A stretch of 18,959 nt of DNA from Gammaproteobacteria bacterium HGW-Gammaproteobacteria-14 (GTDB taxonomy: Bacteria > Pseudomonadota > Gammaproteobacteria > Pseudomonadales > Alcanivoracaceae): the NCBI GenBank assembly GCA_002840115.1, contig PGZG01000011.1, forward strand, positions 1 to 18,959. Reading direction: 5' to 3'. The position numbers and the translations under genes are program-made. Of this stretch, positions 7,086 to 14,450 are shown piece by piece; within the stretch, counting starts at the first letter, position 1; every line of letters begins with the position of its first letter. The notes below the pieces were generated by a model. The model did not search any database. It was not told the DNA's origin and saw only the letters and a list, made by a program, of their open reading frames with translations.

Positions 7086-7340
7086 CTAGCCTCCGGTCAC
7101 CGGCGGGAAAAGAGCCACCACATCGCCATCCTGAATCGGCGCCTGCAGAGACTCAAGCTGCTCGTTAATCGCGGCCATAATTGGCCGCTGGCCGGCAAAT
7201 TCCTCCGCCCAGATACCGCCGCGCTCCGCTAGTAATGCACACAGACTGGCAATCGGGAACACACCACCGGGGTGCACCAGCTCCTCATGCTCACAGCCAA
7301 GGCGTTCTCGCAATCTGGCAAAATAGCGAATCTCAACCAT
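7086..7340 (-). CDS. moaD: Molybdopterin synthase sulfur carrier subunit MoaD
   Basis: MoaD is a ubiquitin-like sulfur carrier whose C-terminal Gly-Gly is made a thiocarboxylate and delivers sulfur to MoaE. The 84-aa protein starts MVEIRYFARLRERLG and ends DGDVVALFPPVTGG, the double glycine being intact. Longer frames are open upstream, but ATG 7340 has GGGG 8 bases before it and gives the family length (E. coli 81). The alternative ATG 7346 sits only two bases after the G run. It overlaps the moaC 3' end by 8 bases, so moaC, moaD and moaE look translationally coupled. Pathway role is established for the family. Confidence 0.94.
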   Translation of the reverse strand: MVEIRYFARLRERLGCEHEELVHPGGVFPIASLCALLAERGGIWAEEFAGQRPIMAAINEQLESLQAPIQDGDVVALFPPVTGG

Positions 7341-7821
7341 TGTCATGTCCCCGCTGCCAAACCCCGGAGCGGCCACCTTCTTTGTGCAGCAGCGCAATGC
7401 CTTCGATCACCATGCCGCGATCCACTGCCTTGCACATGTCGTACACCGTCAAAGCAGCTACTGATACAGCGGTCAGGGCCTCCATTTCCACACCGGTGGG
7501 CGCTCGGGTGCGACAGCGCGCCTCAATCCGCAAAAGGCCATCCTGCTGCGGCTCAAAGTTCACCTTGATACTGCTTAACAGCAATGCATGACACAGGGGA
7601 ATCAGCCGGGCAGTCTCCTTGGCGGCCTGAATACCGGCGATCCGGGCCACCGCCAGCACATCACCCTTGGGCTGATCACCGCTGACAATACGCGCCAGGG
7701 TTTCCGGCATCATGCGCACAAAGCCCTCCGCCAGGGCCATGCGTTCGCTATCCGCCTTGTCTGTCACATCCACCATGGACGCCCGGCCTCGCGCATCCAG
7801 ATGGCTAAAGTCATTACTCAT
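7333..7821 (-). CDS. moaC: Cyclic pyranopterin monophosphate synthase MoaC
   Basis: MoaC acts after MoaA and forms cyclic pyranopterin monophosphate, the first stable molybdenum cofactor intermediate. The 162-aa product (E. coli 161) shows FSHLDARGRASMVDVT, PKGDVLAVARIAGIQAAKET, LIPLCHALLL and TAVSVAALTVYDMCKAVDRGM. K52, H78, D128 and K131 match the known active-site positions. ATG 7821 has GGAGG 6 bases upstream; the frame stays open for 128 more codons without family similarity, so the longer version is discarded. It heads a moaC-moaD-moaE operon with overlapping ends. moaA and moaB are not in the window and must lie elsewhere if the pathway is complete. Confidence 0.95.
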   Translation of the reverse strand: MSNDFSHLDARGRASMVDVTDKADSERMALAEGFVRMMPETLARIVSGDQPKGDVLAVARIAGIQAAKETARLIPLCHALLLSSIKVNFEPQQDGLLRIEARCRTRAPTGVEMEALTAVSVAALTVYDMCKAVDRGMVIEGIALLHKEGGRSGVWQRGHDNG

Positions 7822-7923
7822 TGGCTGCCTCCACTCACCTTCTATTAGCCTGTCGGCGGATTGTACCTGTAAAGCCGGGGCTGCCTGGTTTATTCTCTGC
7901 CGCCCGAGATCGTCAGGCAGACC

Positions 7924-8391
7924 ATGAACAGTTTTGAGCCGCATATCACCGTTGCCACCATCGTCGAACGCGACGGCCATTTTCTTATGGTGCGAGAAGA
8001 GTCTGAAGGCCGCATCGTGCTTAACCAGCCGGCGGGCCATGTGGAGGCTGGCGAAAGCCTGATTCAGGCAGCCTTTCGAGAAACTCTTGAAGAAACCGCA
8101 TGGCAGGTGGAGATTACCGGGTTGCTGGGACTGTATGTTTATCAGCCCCGGCGCGGCGCTGGCGTGTATTACCGTATCTGTTTCAGCGCCGAACCTCGCC
8201 AACATGATCCCCGCCAGAAACTTGATACTGGTATTATCGAAGCGGTCTGGCTAACACCGGAAGCCCTGCATGAGAGGCACATGGAACACCGCGGGCCGCT
8301 GGTGCAACGCTGTATTGATGACTATTTGTCCGGCCGCCGCTTGCCGCTGGATGCCATTTACCAACACCCATGGCCACTACAACAGCGATGA
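7924..8391 (+). CDS. nudJ: Nudix hydrolase, NudJ-like (phosphatase)
   Basis: NudJ-type enzymes hydrolyse thiamin pyrophosphate intermediates and nucleoside di- and triphosphates. The 155-aa protein has HITVATIVERDGHFLMVRE, then LNQPAGHVEAGESLIQAAFRETLEETAW, which spans the Nudix box, and the C-terminal DTGIIEAVWLTPEAL and CIDDYLSGRRLPLDAIY that I recall from pseudomonad NudJ homologues. The metal-binding Glu residues of RETLEE are intact, but the Nudix Gly after EE-T is Ala (codon GCA). ATG 7924 is the first in frame; the ribosome site (AGGCAG) is modest. The stop overlaps the mnmA start, as often seen with this pair. The exact substrate is uncertain. Confidence 0.85.
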   Translation: MNSFEPHITVATIVERDGHFLMVREESEGRIVLNQPAGHVEAGESLIQAAFRETLEETAWQVEITGLLGLYVYQPRRGAGVYYRICFSAEPRQHDPRQKLDTGIIEAVWLTPEALHERHMEHRGPLVQRCIDDYLSGRRLPLDAIYQHPWPLQQR

Positions 8392-9512
8392 CACCATCTG
8401 TACCGAACACGCCCTTTAACAAGGCGCCAGAGCAAACCCGCATTATTGTCGGCATGTCCGGTGGCGTGGACTCTGCGGTGGCCGCCGCCCTGCTCAAACA
8501 ACAGGGCTATCAGGTCGAAGGCCTGTTTATGAAGAACTGGGACGAGGATGACGGCAGCGAGTACTGTACCGCCCGGGAAGACCTGCTGGATGCCATGCAG
8601 GTTGCCGGGGTGCTGGATATTGAATTGCATACCGCCAATTTCGCCAGCGAATACTGGGATCGGGTGTTTGCTCACTTTCTCGATGAATACCGTGCCGGTC
8701 GCACCCCTAACCCGGACATTCTCTGTAATCGGGAAATCAAGTTTCAGGCATTTCTTGACCATGCCCTGACCCTTGGCGCCGACGGCATTGCCACCGGGCA
8801 CTATGCGCAACTCGACTACCCTGCTAATGATGCCCGGCTGCTGCGGGCCGTGGATCACAATAAGGATCAAACCTATTTCCTGCACGCCGTCGGTGCCGAC
8901 AAATTCCGCCGCACCTTGTTTCCCCTCGGCGGGCTGGAAAAACCAGCGGTAAGAGCCATTGCTGAAACTCAGGGGTTTGCCAATCACAAAAAAAAGGACT
9001 CCACCGGCATCTGTTTTATCGGCGAGCGTCGCTTCCGGGATTTTCTGCAGCAATACTTGCCGGCCCAGCCGGGAATCATTGAGGATGATCAGGGCCTGGT
9101 CATCGGTGAGCACAGCGGTTTGATGTATTACACCCTGGGGCAACGTCAGGGACTGGGCATCGGTGGTCGACGAGACTCGGATGAATCTCCTTGGTATGTG
9201 GCAGCCAAAGACCTCGAACGTAATGTTCTGATCGCCGTCCAGGGACATGACCATCCACTGATGCACCGTCAGAGCTTAACCACCAGCGCCGTTCACTGGA
9301 TTGCCGGAAACCCGCCAACCTTTCCGGTCAGCCTCACGGCCAAAACCCGTTATCGTCAGGCCGACCAACCCTGTACCCTGACAGCCCTACAGGATGGCCG
9401 CGTTCGGGTAGATTTCCAGCATAGCCAACGGGCAGTAACACCGGGGCAATCAGTCGTGTTCTACGACGGCGCCGTTTGCCTTGGCGGCGCTGTTATTGAG
9501 GAGACATTTTAA
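8388..9512 (+). CDS. mnmA: tRNA-specific 2-thiouridylase MnmA
   Basis: MnmA activates U34 of Lys, Glu and Gln tRNAs with ATP and adds sulfur relayed from the Tus proteins. The 374-aa protein has the PP-loop motif SGGVDS at 24-29 and the two catalytic cysteines, C113 (NPDILCNREIKF) and C209 (STGICFIGERRF). ATGHYAQL and a C-terminal beta domain ending VVFYDGAVCLGGAVIEE are also present. I use ATG 8388, which forms ATGA with the nudJ stop. An in-frame ATG at 8370 would add six residues; neither has a strong ribosome site, which fits translational coupling. The hflD start overlaps its stop by one base. Identification is secure. Confidence 0.97.
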   Translation: MTPSVPNTPFNKAPEQTRIIVGMSGGVDSAVAAALLKQQGYQVEGLFMKNWDEDDGSEYCTAREDLLDAMQVAGVLDIELHTANFASEYWDRVFAHFLDEYRAGRTPNPDILCNREIKFQAFLDHALTLGADGIATGHYAQLDYPANDARLLRAVDHNKDQTYFLHAVGADKFRRTLFPLGGLEKPAVRAIAETQGFANHKKKDSTGICFIGERRFRDFLQQYLPAQPGIIEDDQGLVIGEHSGLMYYTLGQRQGLGIGGRRDSDESPWYVAAKDLERNVLIAVQGHDHPLMHRQSLTTSAVHWIAGNPPTFPVSLTAKTRYRQADQPCTLTALQDGRVRVDFQHSQRAVTPGQSVVFYDGAVCLGGAVIEETF

Positions 9513-10132
9513 TGGCATCCGATCGCGAACAGATGATGGCGCTAGCCGCTATTTTTCAGTCCGCCCTGCTGGCAGATCAGCTGGCCACCACCGGACAGTG
9601 CAACCGGCGCAATATGGCGCCGTTATTTCAGGCGGTACTCACCCTGGATGCCACCGATTATCAGGATATTTACCCGAACCCTTCGGAACTGCGCCCAGGG
9701 CTCACCCTGTTGCGCAATGCCCTGAGCGGCCAGCAGCAACCCTCCGACCTGCGCGCCATTGGCCATGCGCTGGCGCTGATTCAGCTTTCCGGCGCCCTGC
9801 GCCGCGACAACGCCCTGATCAATATTCTCCGCAATCGTCTGGAGGTGGTTAGCGCCACCCGAGATGCGGCGAGTGACCCTGCGGACCCTGAAGTATGCCG
9901 ACGCCTCGGCGGTATTTACGTCGATACCCTGAGCACCCTGAAATTCCGCATACGTGTGCAAGGCGAACCCGAGCACCTGCAAAACGAAGACAATGCCGCC
10001 ACCATCCGAGCACTTTTCCTGGCCGGTGTGCGGGCCGCTTTCCTGTGGCATCAGGGCGGAGGCCGCCGCTGGCATATGCTGTTGCGCCGACAGCGCCTTC
10101 TGAAAGCCACCCAGAGCCTGCTAGCCCACTAA
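9512..10132 (+). CDS. hflD: HflD family lysogenization regulator
   Basis: HflD is an all-helical peripheral membrane protein that in E. coli binds phage lambda CII and affects lysogeny; its housekeeping role is unclear. The 206-aa product has the family features REQMMALAAIFQSALLADQLA, LRPGLTLLRNAL, YVDTLSTLKFRIRVQG and the end AFLWHQGGGRRWHMLLRRQRLL. Length matches relatives. GAGGAG lies 8 bases before ATG 9512, which overlaps the mnmA stop (TAATG). The pairing mnmA-hflD-purB is conserved across gammaproteobacteria, so the name rests on both sequence and position. Confidence 0.92.
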   Translation: MASDREQMMALAAIFQSALLADQLATTGQCNRRNMAPLFQAVLTLDATDYQDIYPNPSELRPGLTLLRNALSGQQQPSDLRAIGHALALIQLSGALRRDNALINILRNRLEVVSATRDAASDPADPEVCRRLGGIYVDTLSTLKFRIRVQGEPEHLQNEDNAATIRALFLAGVRAAFLWHQGGGRRWHMLLRRQRLLKATQSLLAH

Positions 10133-10183
10133 ACAGCTTACTCCGGCCCTTACACTGGCAACTATTCCGGCACGATTCGACCC

Positions 10184-10212
10184 CGGACATCGGCCTCGAA
10201 TTGCCGTATCAT
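10184..10212 (+). promoter_or_regulatory. Candidate sigma-70 promoter of purB
   Basis: TATCAT (10207-10212) matches five of six -10 bases. CGGACA, 17 bp upstream (10184-10189), matches four of six -35 bases. Transcription would begin about 28 bases before the purB ATG. The 114-base hflD-purB gap has no clear terminator, so read-through from mnmA-hflD is also possible. Confidence 0.35.
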
Positions 10213-10246
10213 TGCGCCGCTTTTATCCGCCCCCGAGGATTCTCCC

Positions 10247-11617
10247 ATGACCCAGCATCTGAACCCCCTGCTCGCCATTGCTCCGGTGGACGGCCGTTAC
10301 GGCAGCAAATGCGACAGCCTTCGCGAAATCACCAGCGAGTATGGTCTTATCCGTAACCGGGTTCGGGTCGAAGTGCACTGGCTTGAGGCTCTGGCCCGCC
10401 ACCCGGGCATCAAGGAAGTGCCGCAACCAAGCACCGATGCAGCCTGGACGCTCCGCAATGTGTCCCAAAGCTTTTCTGTGGAAGGTGCTGCTCGCATCAA
10501 GGAAATTGAGCGCACCACCAATCATGATGTCAAAGCGGTGGAGTATTTCATCAAGGAACAACTTGATGGTAGTACCGAGCTACGGGCTATTAGCGAGTTC
10601 GTGCATTTCGCCTGCACCTCGGAAGACATTAATAATTTGTCCTATAGTCTGATGTTGGCGGATGCCCGCGCTGTAATCCTGCCACTACTGGACAAGGTTA
10701 TTCTGGCGATTCGCCAATTGGCCCACGGCCATGCTGCGGAACCCATGTTGTCCCGTACCCATGGCCAGTCTGCATCACCCACCACCGTCGGCAAAGAAAT
10801 GGCCAACGTCGTTGCACGCCTGTCGCGGCAGCGCGATCAGTTCGCCGCCGTACCACTGCTGGGCAAAATTAACGGTGCCGTCGGCAACTACAATGCACAC
10901 CTGAGCGCCTATCCGGAAATCGACTGGCCAGCCTTTGCGCAAAAGTTTGTTGAAAGCCTGGGATTGACTTTCAACCCGTACACCACCCAGATCGAACCCC
11001 ACGACTGCATTGCGGAATATTTCCATGCGCTGATGCGCTTCAATACGATTTTGCTGGATTTTGATCGTGACCTGTGGGGTTACATTTCACTGGGCTATTT
11101 CAAGCAGCGCACGGTGGCTGGCGAAATTGGTTCCTCCACCATGCCGCACAAGGTCAACCCAATCGACTTCGAAAACTCGGAAGGTAATCTCGGGCTGGCT
11201 AACGCTATTATGGATCATCTGGCCGCCAAACTTCCGGTATCACGGTGGCAGCGAGACCTTACCGATTCCACTGTCTTGCGTAATGTGGGCGTCGGTCTGG
11301 CGCATAGCATGATCGCCTACAAAGCCAGCCTGAAAGGCATCAGCAAACTGGAAGTAAATCCAACACAACTGGCCGCCGATCTTGATGCCTCCTGGGAAGT
11401 ATTGGCAGAACCCATTCAGACTGTCATGCGTCGTTACGGGGTTGAAAAACCCTATGAAAAACTCAAGGAGTTAACCCGCGGCAAAGCGATCACCCGTGAT
11501 GCCCTGGCTGCATTCGTTGACACTCTGGCCATTCCCGAAGACGCCAAAGCGCGCCTCAAGGAAATGACCCCTGCCAGCTATATCGGCAACGCTACTGAAC
11601 AGGCGCGAAAAATCTGA
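10247..11617 (+). CDS. purB: Adenylosuccinate lyase
   Basis: PurB catalyses two steps of purine synthesis: it releases fumarate from SAICAR and from adenylosuccinate. The 456-aa product equals the E. coli length. It shows LLAIAPVDGRYGSK, IKEIERTTNHDVKAVEYF and SEFVHFACTSEDINNLSYSL. Near the catalytic His is LLSRTHGQSASPTTVGKEMAN. The family signature loop GSSTMPHKVNPIDFENSEGN carries the catalytic Ser region. ATG 10247 has GAGGA within 10 bases. The stop overlaps the roxA start by one base (TGATG). Fully intact. Confidence 0.98.
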   Translation: MTQHLNPLLAIAPVDGRYGSKCDSLREITSEYGLIRNRVRVEVHWLEALARHPGIKEVPQPSTDAAWTLRNVSQSFSVEGAARIKEIERTTNHDVKAVEYFIKEQLDGSTELRAISEFVHFACTSEDINNLSYSLMLADARAVILPLLDKVILAIRQLAHGHAAEPMLSRTHGQSASPTTVGKEMANVVARLSRQRDQFAAVPLLGKINGAVGNYNAHLSAYPEIDWPAFAQKFVESLGLTFNPYTTQIEPHDCIAEYFHALMRFNTILLDFDRDLWGYISLGYFKQRTVAGEIGSSTMPHKVNPIDFENSEGNLGLANAIMDHLAAKLPVSRWQRDLTDSTVLRNVGVGLAHSMIAYKASLKGISKLEVNPTQLAADLDASWEVLAEPIQTVMRRYGVEKPYEKLKELTRGKAITRDALAAFVDTLAIPEDAKARLKEMTPASYIGNATEQARKI

Positions 11618-12744
11618 TGTTGCCGGAGTTTCATCTGCCACTATCGGCGGAGACATTTCTAGCCGAGGTGTGGCAGCGCAAGCCCTTGCTGATGCGCGAC
11701 TCGGCGCGCGGCCTTGAGCACCCGGATCCGGACACTCTGGCCGGACTGGCACTGGAAGACTGTGTGGAGTCCCGCCTGATGACCGGCGCTGACAAGGGTC
11801 CCTGGAACGTTCAGCAGGGCCCCTTTACCGCAGAGGATTTCGCTATCCTGCCACGGCAAAACTGGACTTTGCTGGTACAGTCCGTTGATCACTTTATGAC
11901 TGAAGTCTCGCTGCTGCTGGATTATTTCCAGTTTCTTCCTGGTTGGCGCCTCGAAGACATCATGCTCAGCTATGCCGTCAAAGGCGGCAGCGTTGGCCCC
12001 CATTACGACCGCTATGACGTCTTCCTGATTCAGGCCAGTGGCCAGCGCCGCTGGAAAATCGGCCCGCACTGTGACGACCATAGCCCCCGTCTACCCCACG
12101 ATCAGTTGCGCCTGCTGGCAGACATGCCGGTGGAGGAAGAGTTTTTGGTGGGCCCAGGAGATGTACTTTACCTGCCCCCCGGCGTTGGCCATTGGGGAGT
12201 TGCCGAAGACGATGATTGTGTCACCTGGTCTGTGGGTTTTCGCGCCCCTGCCCCTGCGGACCTGCTGGCGCGGCTTACCGATAGCGCCCTTGAAAATGCC
12301 GATCAAACCCTCTACAGCGATGCCGGCCGACCCGTGGCGCAAGCCCCCGAGCAACTGACCGACACAGACATGGACAACCTCCGGGATCAAGCACTGGCAT
12401 TGATCAATCGTGATGCCCTGCGGGATGCGCTGGCTGGCCTGTTGTCCGAACCCCGTCAGCCCGCCGGTCTTGATTTCGACATCGATTGCGGGCACATTGC
12501 CGCCGCTGCACCGGATACGGTGTTAGTGCGCCATGGCGCCACCCGGTTGCTAATCGACAATCAGGGCCATGCCTGGTTAAACGGCGAACGCCGTCAATTA
12601 AGCTCTATGGAAAAGCCATTGGTAGCCCTGCTGGCTCGCCAACGGCGCTACACCCAAACGGATTTGCAGGCGCTGATGAATGATCAATCAGCGACCCTGC
12701 TAGAGGAATGGATTGATGCCGGCTTCTTCAGCGCAATTGAGTGA
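11617..12744 (+). CDS. roxA: 50S ribosomal protein L16 3-hydroxylase (cupin, YcfD/RoxA type)
   Basis: RoxA is an Fe(II)/2-oxoglutarate JmjC-like oxygenase that hydroxylates an arginine of ribosomal protein L16 in E. coli. The 375-aa product (E. coli 373) starts with FLAEVWQRKPLLMRD and carries WNVQQGPF and NWTLLVQSVDHF. The iron-binding triad appears as H129-x-D131 in GSVGPHYDRYDVFLIQ and H192 in PPGVGHWGVA, with SGQRRWKIG between. A C-terminal winged-helix-like region follows, ending EEWIDAGFFSAIE. The start overlaps the purB stop, implying coupled translation. Hydroxylation of L16 here is by homology. Confidence 0.92.
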   Translation: MLPEFHLPLSAETFLAEVWQRKPLLMRDSARGLEHPDPDTLAGLALEDCVESRLMTGADKGPWNVQQGPFTAEDFAILPRQNWTLLVQSVDHFMTEVSLLLDYFQFLPGWRLEDIMLSYAVKGGSVGPHYDRYDVFLIQASGQRRWKIGPHCDDHSPRLPHDQLRLLADMPVEEEFLVGPGDVLYLPPGVGHWGVAEDDDCVTWSVGFRAPAPADLLARLTDSALENADQTLYSDAGRPVAQAPEQLTDTDMDNLRDQALALINRDALRDALAGLLSEPRQPAGLDFDIDCGHIAAAAPDTVLVRHGATRLLIDNQGHAWLNGERRQLSSMEKPLVALLARQRRYTQTDLQALMNDQSATLLEEWIDAGFFSAIE

Positions 12745-13180
12745 ACAGACTATGCCCGTGACCGTTCGTCGTACCAGCTGGGCAGAGCACGAAACCGCCC
12801 TGCGGAAAGTCCGTGAAACTGTATTTATTCGCGAGCAACGGGTGCCAGATTCACTGGAGTGGGACGACCAAGACGCGGATGCCATTCACTTTCTCGCAAC
12901 CGGTCCCAATGATTTGCCCGTAGGCTGTATTCGTCTGCTTCCCTCTGGGCAATTAAGCCGTCTGGCAGTGCTGGAGTCCTTTCGCAATCAGGATATCGGC
13001 TCTGCGCTACTCAATGCCGCCGAACAGGAAGCACGCGCTCAGGGTATGAAAGAAATTTTCCTTCACGCCCAAACCCAGGCCACACGGTTCTATGAAAACG
13101 CCGGTTTTAGCGTCAGCGGCGGCATCTTTCTGGAAGCCGATATCCCGCACCGCCAGATGTTCAAAGAACTGGACAACTGA
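12716..13180 (+). CDS. GNAT family N-acetyltransferase
   Basis: This is a single GNAT domain of about 154 aa. The acetyl-CoA site is RLAVLESFRNQDIGSALL (RNQDIG at 90-95), preceded by the strand LPVGCIRLLP. The C-terminal FYENAGF (125-131) is typical of ElaA/YjcF-type members. The N-terminus LRKVRETVFIREQRVPDSLEWD is the form seen next to purB-roxA in pseudomonads as I recall. Two starts compete. ATG 12716 has GAGGA 8 bases upstream and overlaps roxA by 29 bases. ATG 12752 has only GAG and begins at MPVTVRRTSW, where family similarity starts. I list the former with reservation. The substrate is unknown. Confidence 0.85.
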   Translation: MPASSAQLSEQTMPVTVRRTSWAEHETALRKVRETVFIREQRVPDSLEWDDQDADAIHFLATGPNDLPVGCIRLLPSGQLSRLAVLESFRNQDIGSALLNAAEQEARAQGMKEIFLHAQTQATRFYENAGFSVSGGIFLEADIPHRQMFKELDN

Positions 13181-13668
13181 TGAGCCAGCAACTCGAGGGC
13201 ATGCTGGCAGATGATCGCGGCGCCTTCGAGCAGGCTTGCGACAGTTTGCTCAGCTCTTGCCGCCGCCACGCGCGTATCTTTGCCCCCGACCTTGATCAGC
13301 AGCTACTGAATCGTGATGCGGTTAGCGAACAGCTGGTGCGTCTTGTTCGCGAGAACCGAAACGCTCGAATACAGATTATGCTCAACGATCCCGAATCCGT
13401 GGTACAAAGCGGCCATCGGCTGTTGTATGTCGCCCGCCGATTGTCTTCTTACATAAGCATTAGAGTCAGCCCCATCGAATTGCAAGATATGGAGCAATGT
13501 TGGCTGATCGCAGATGAACATGCGCTATTGTGGCGTCCAGATTTTCGTTATTTACGGCATGGCATTCGACAGTATGGCGGTGAACGAGTTGGCCAGCTAC
13601 AGCGCCTTTTTGACAATCACTGGGACAAGGCTACAACCGCCCCGTCGCTACGCCAGCTTCACCTCTGA
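13180..13668 (+). CDS. Conserved hypothetical protein (possibly DUF7931, phospholipase-D-like fold)
   Basis: I recognise this 162-aa protein only as the uncharacterised partner that follows the purB-roxA-GNAT series in pseudomonads. It is soluble, has no signal peptide and no catalytic motif I can name. Visible stretches are DRGAFEQACDSLLSSCRRHARIFAPDLD, an Arg-rich RLVRENRNARIQIMLNDPESVV, then SGHRLLYVARRLSSYISIR. The layout (acidic strand, NARIQIMLND, then HRLLYVARRL) suggests a PLD-like fold without the HKD catalytic motif, which is inference. It overlaps the GNAT stop by one base, and its 3' end overlaps the convergent membrane protein gene by 21 bases. Confidence 0.8.
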   Translation: MSQQLEGMLADDRGAFEQACDSLLSSCRRHARIFAPDLDQQLLNRDAVSEQLVRLVRENRNARIQIMLNDPESVVQSGHRLLYVARRLSSYISIRVSPIELQDMEQCWLIADEHALLWRPDFRYLRHGIRQYGGERVGQLQRLFDNHWDKATTAPSLRQLHL

Positions 13669-14337
13669 AGCTGGCCGACGTTTGCCCAGCTGAGCCAGCA
13701 ATCGCTGGCGCGCGCATTGATATTGCCGCCGGGAAAGACCGCCGCTGAGTAAAATGCGACGGTGCTCCGCAAGCTCCGCCGCCAGCCGCCTGCTACCAAC
13801 AGGCAGCACCACCGACGCCCCCTCAATCCGCTCTGCGAGCAACGCAACCAGTCTGACGGCATCCTTACGTCCAGTAAATCCATGCAGCACTGAACAGACC
13901 GGTGTATCTCCCAGCGCCGTATAAAATACCCAGCGCCCTGGTCGCGCCGACATCAGCATTAATGCAATCACGGATAACATCGCCAGCGTCAGAGCCGGGA
14001 TCAAAGATGATGATACCCACGCCCCCAGCGACAGCGTCAGCACCAGCGCCATAGCCCCCATGGAAAAGCGCTGACGCAATGTGCCCGACTCATAACGGGG
14101 CACGGGCGCCAGATAGGCCAAATTAATCACCAACTCCTCCTGTTCCGGACGCTGACGATCGCAAACCGACAGATAATGACCATTAAACAGCGTCAACTGC
14201 CGATCAATATCATGCCAATGACTGCGTTGCCGCAGCTGCACTTCCAGACGGCGCGCCGGCAAGTCTGGCACCTGAATATGAGGGTTATCGCTAGAATGCA
14301 GTAAATCTGCCGCAAGCGGACTTGCACTATTGTGCAT
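13648..14337 (-). CDS. Hypothetical inner-membrane protein with two membrane segments
   Basis: I do not recognise the family. The 229-aa product has a polar N-terminal part (1-88) including RRLEVQLRQRSHWHDIDRQ and LTLFNGHYLSVCDRQRPEQEEL. Two adjacent hydrophobic segments follow (about 91-109 and 111-130), forming a hairpin, then a cytoplasm-like C-terminal half. That half contains CSVLHGFTGRKDAVRLVALLAERIEGA, and its Arg-rich end (RRILLSGGLSRRQYQ) looks helical. ATG 14337 has GGGG 8 bases upstream. A pair of TTTCNNGAAA palindromes precedes it. The 3' end overlaps the convergent 162-aa gene. Basic flanks suggest both termini face the cytoplasm; the function is unknown. Confidence 0.8.
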   Translation of the reverse strand: MHNSASPLAADLLHSSDNPHIQVPDLPARRLEVQLRQRSHWHDIDRQLTLFNGHYLSVCDRQRPEQEELVINLAYLAPVPRYESGTLRQRFSMGAMALVLTLSLGAWVSSSLIPALTLAMLSVIALMLMSARPGRWVFYTALGDTPVCSVLHGFTGRKDAVRLVALLAERIEGASVVLPVGSRRLAAELAEHRRILLSGGLSRRQYQCARQRLLAQLGKRRPASEVKLA

Positions 14338-14353
14338 AACTGTCGCCCCACCA

Positions 14354-14378
14354 TTTCAAGAAAACGTTTTTCAGGAAA
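14354..14378. promoter_or_regulatory. Paired TTTCNNGAAA palindromes upstream of the membrane protein gene
   Basis: TTTCAAGAAA (14354-14363) and TTTCAGGAAA (14369-14378) repeat with a 15-base period, joined by an AACGTT centre. They end 17 bases before the start codon at 14337, placing them at or just after the transcription start. No known operator is matched. An overlapping AT-rich hexamer (TATTAT on the minus strand near 14420) might be the -10. Confidence 0.3.
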
Positions 14379-14450
14379 TCCCTGATAGGTAAATAGTGCA
14401 CCACGAGAGTAAGAAAATAATATGAACCCGTTGGCAGCAAAGACTTGCGC

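Noticed and set aside
7822..8205. 128-codon N-terminal extension of moaC
   Set aside because: It overlaps the divergent nudJ gene, has no MoaC similarity, and ATG 7821 has a good GGAGG ribosome site with family length.
8358..9266. 302-aa reading frame on the minus strand opposite mnmA
   Set aside because: It lies wholly antisense to a secure mnmA gene, has no recognisable motif and no ribosome site that stands out; a composition shadow.
9623..10190. Two long minus-strand frames opposite hflD
   Set aside because: Antisense to a conserved gene; no motifs; expected in this base composition.
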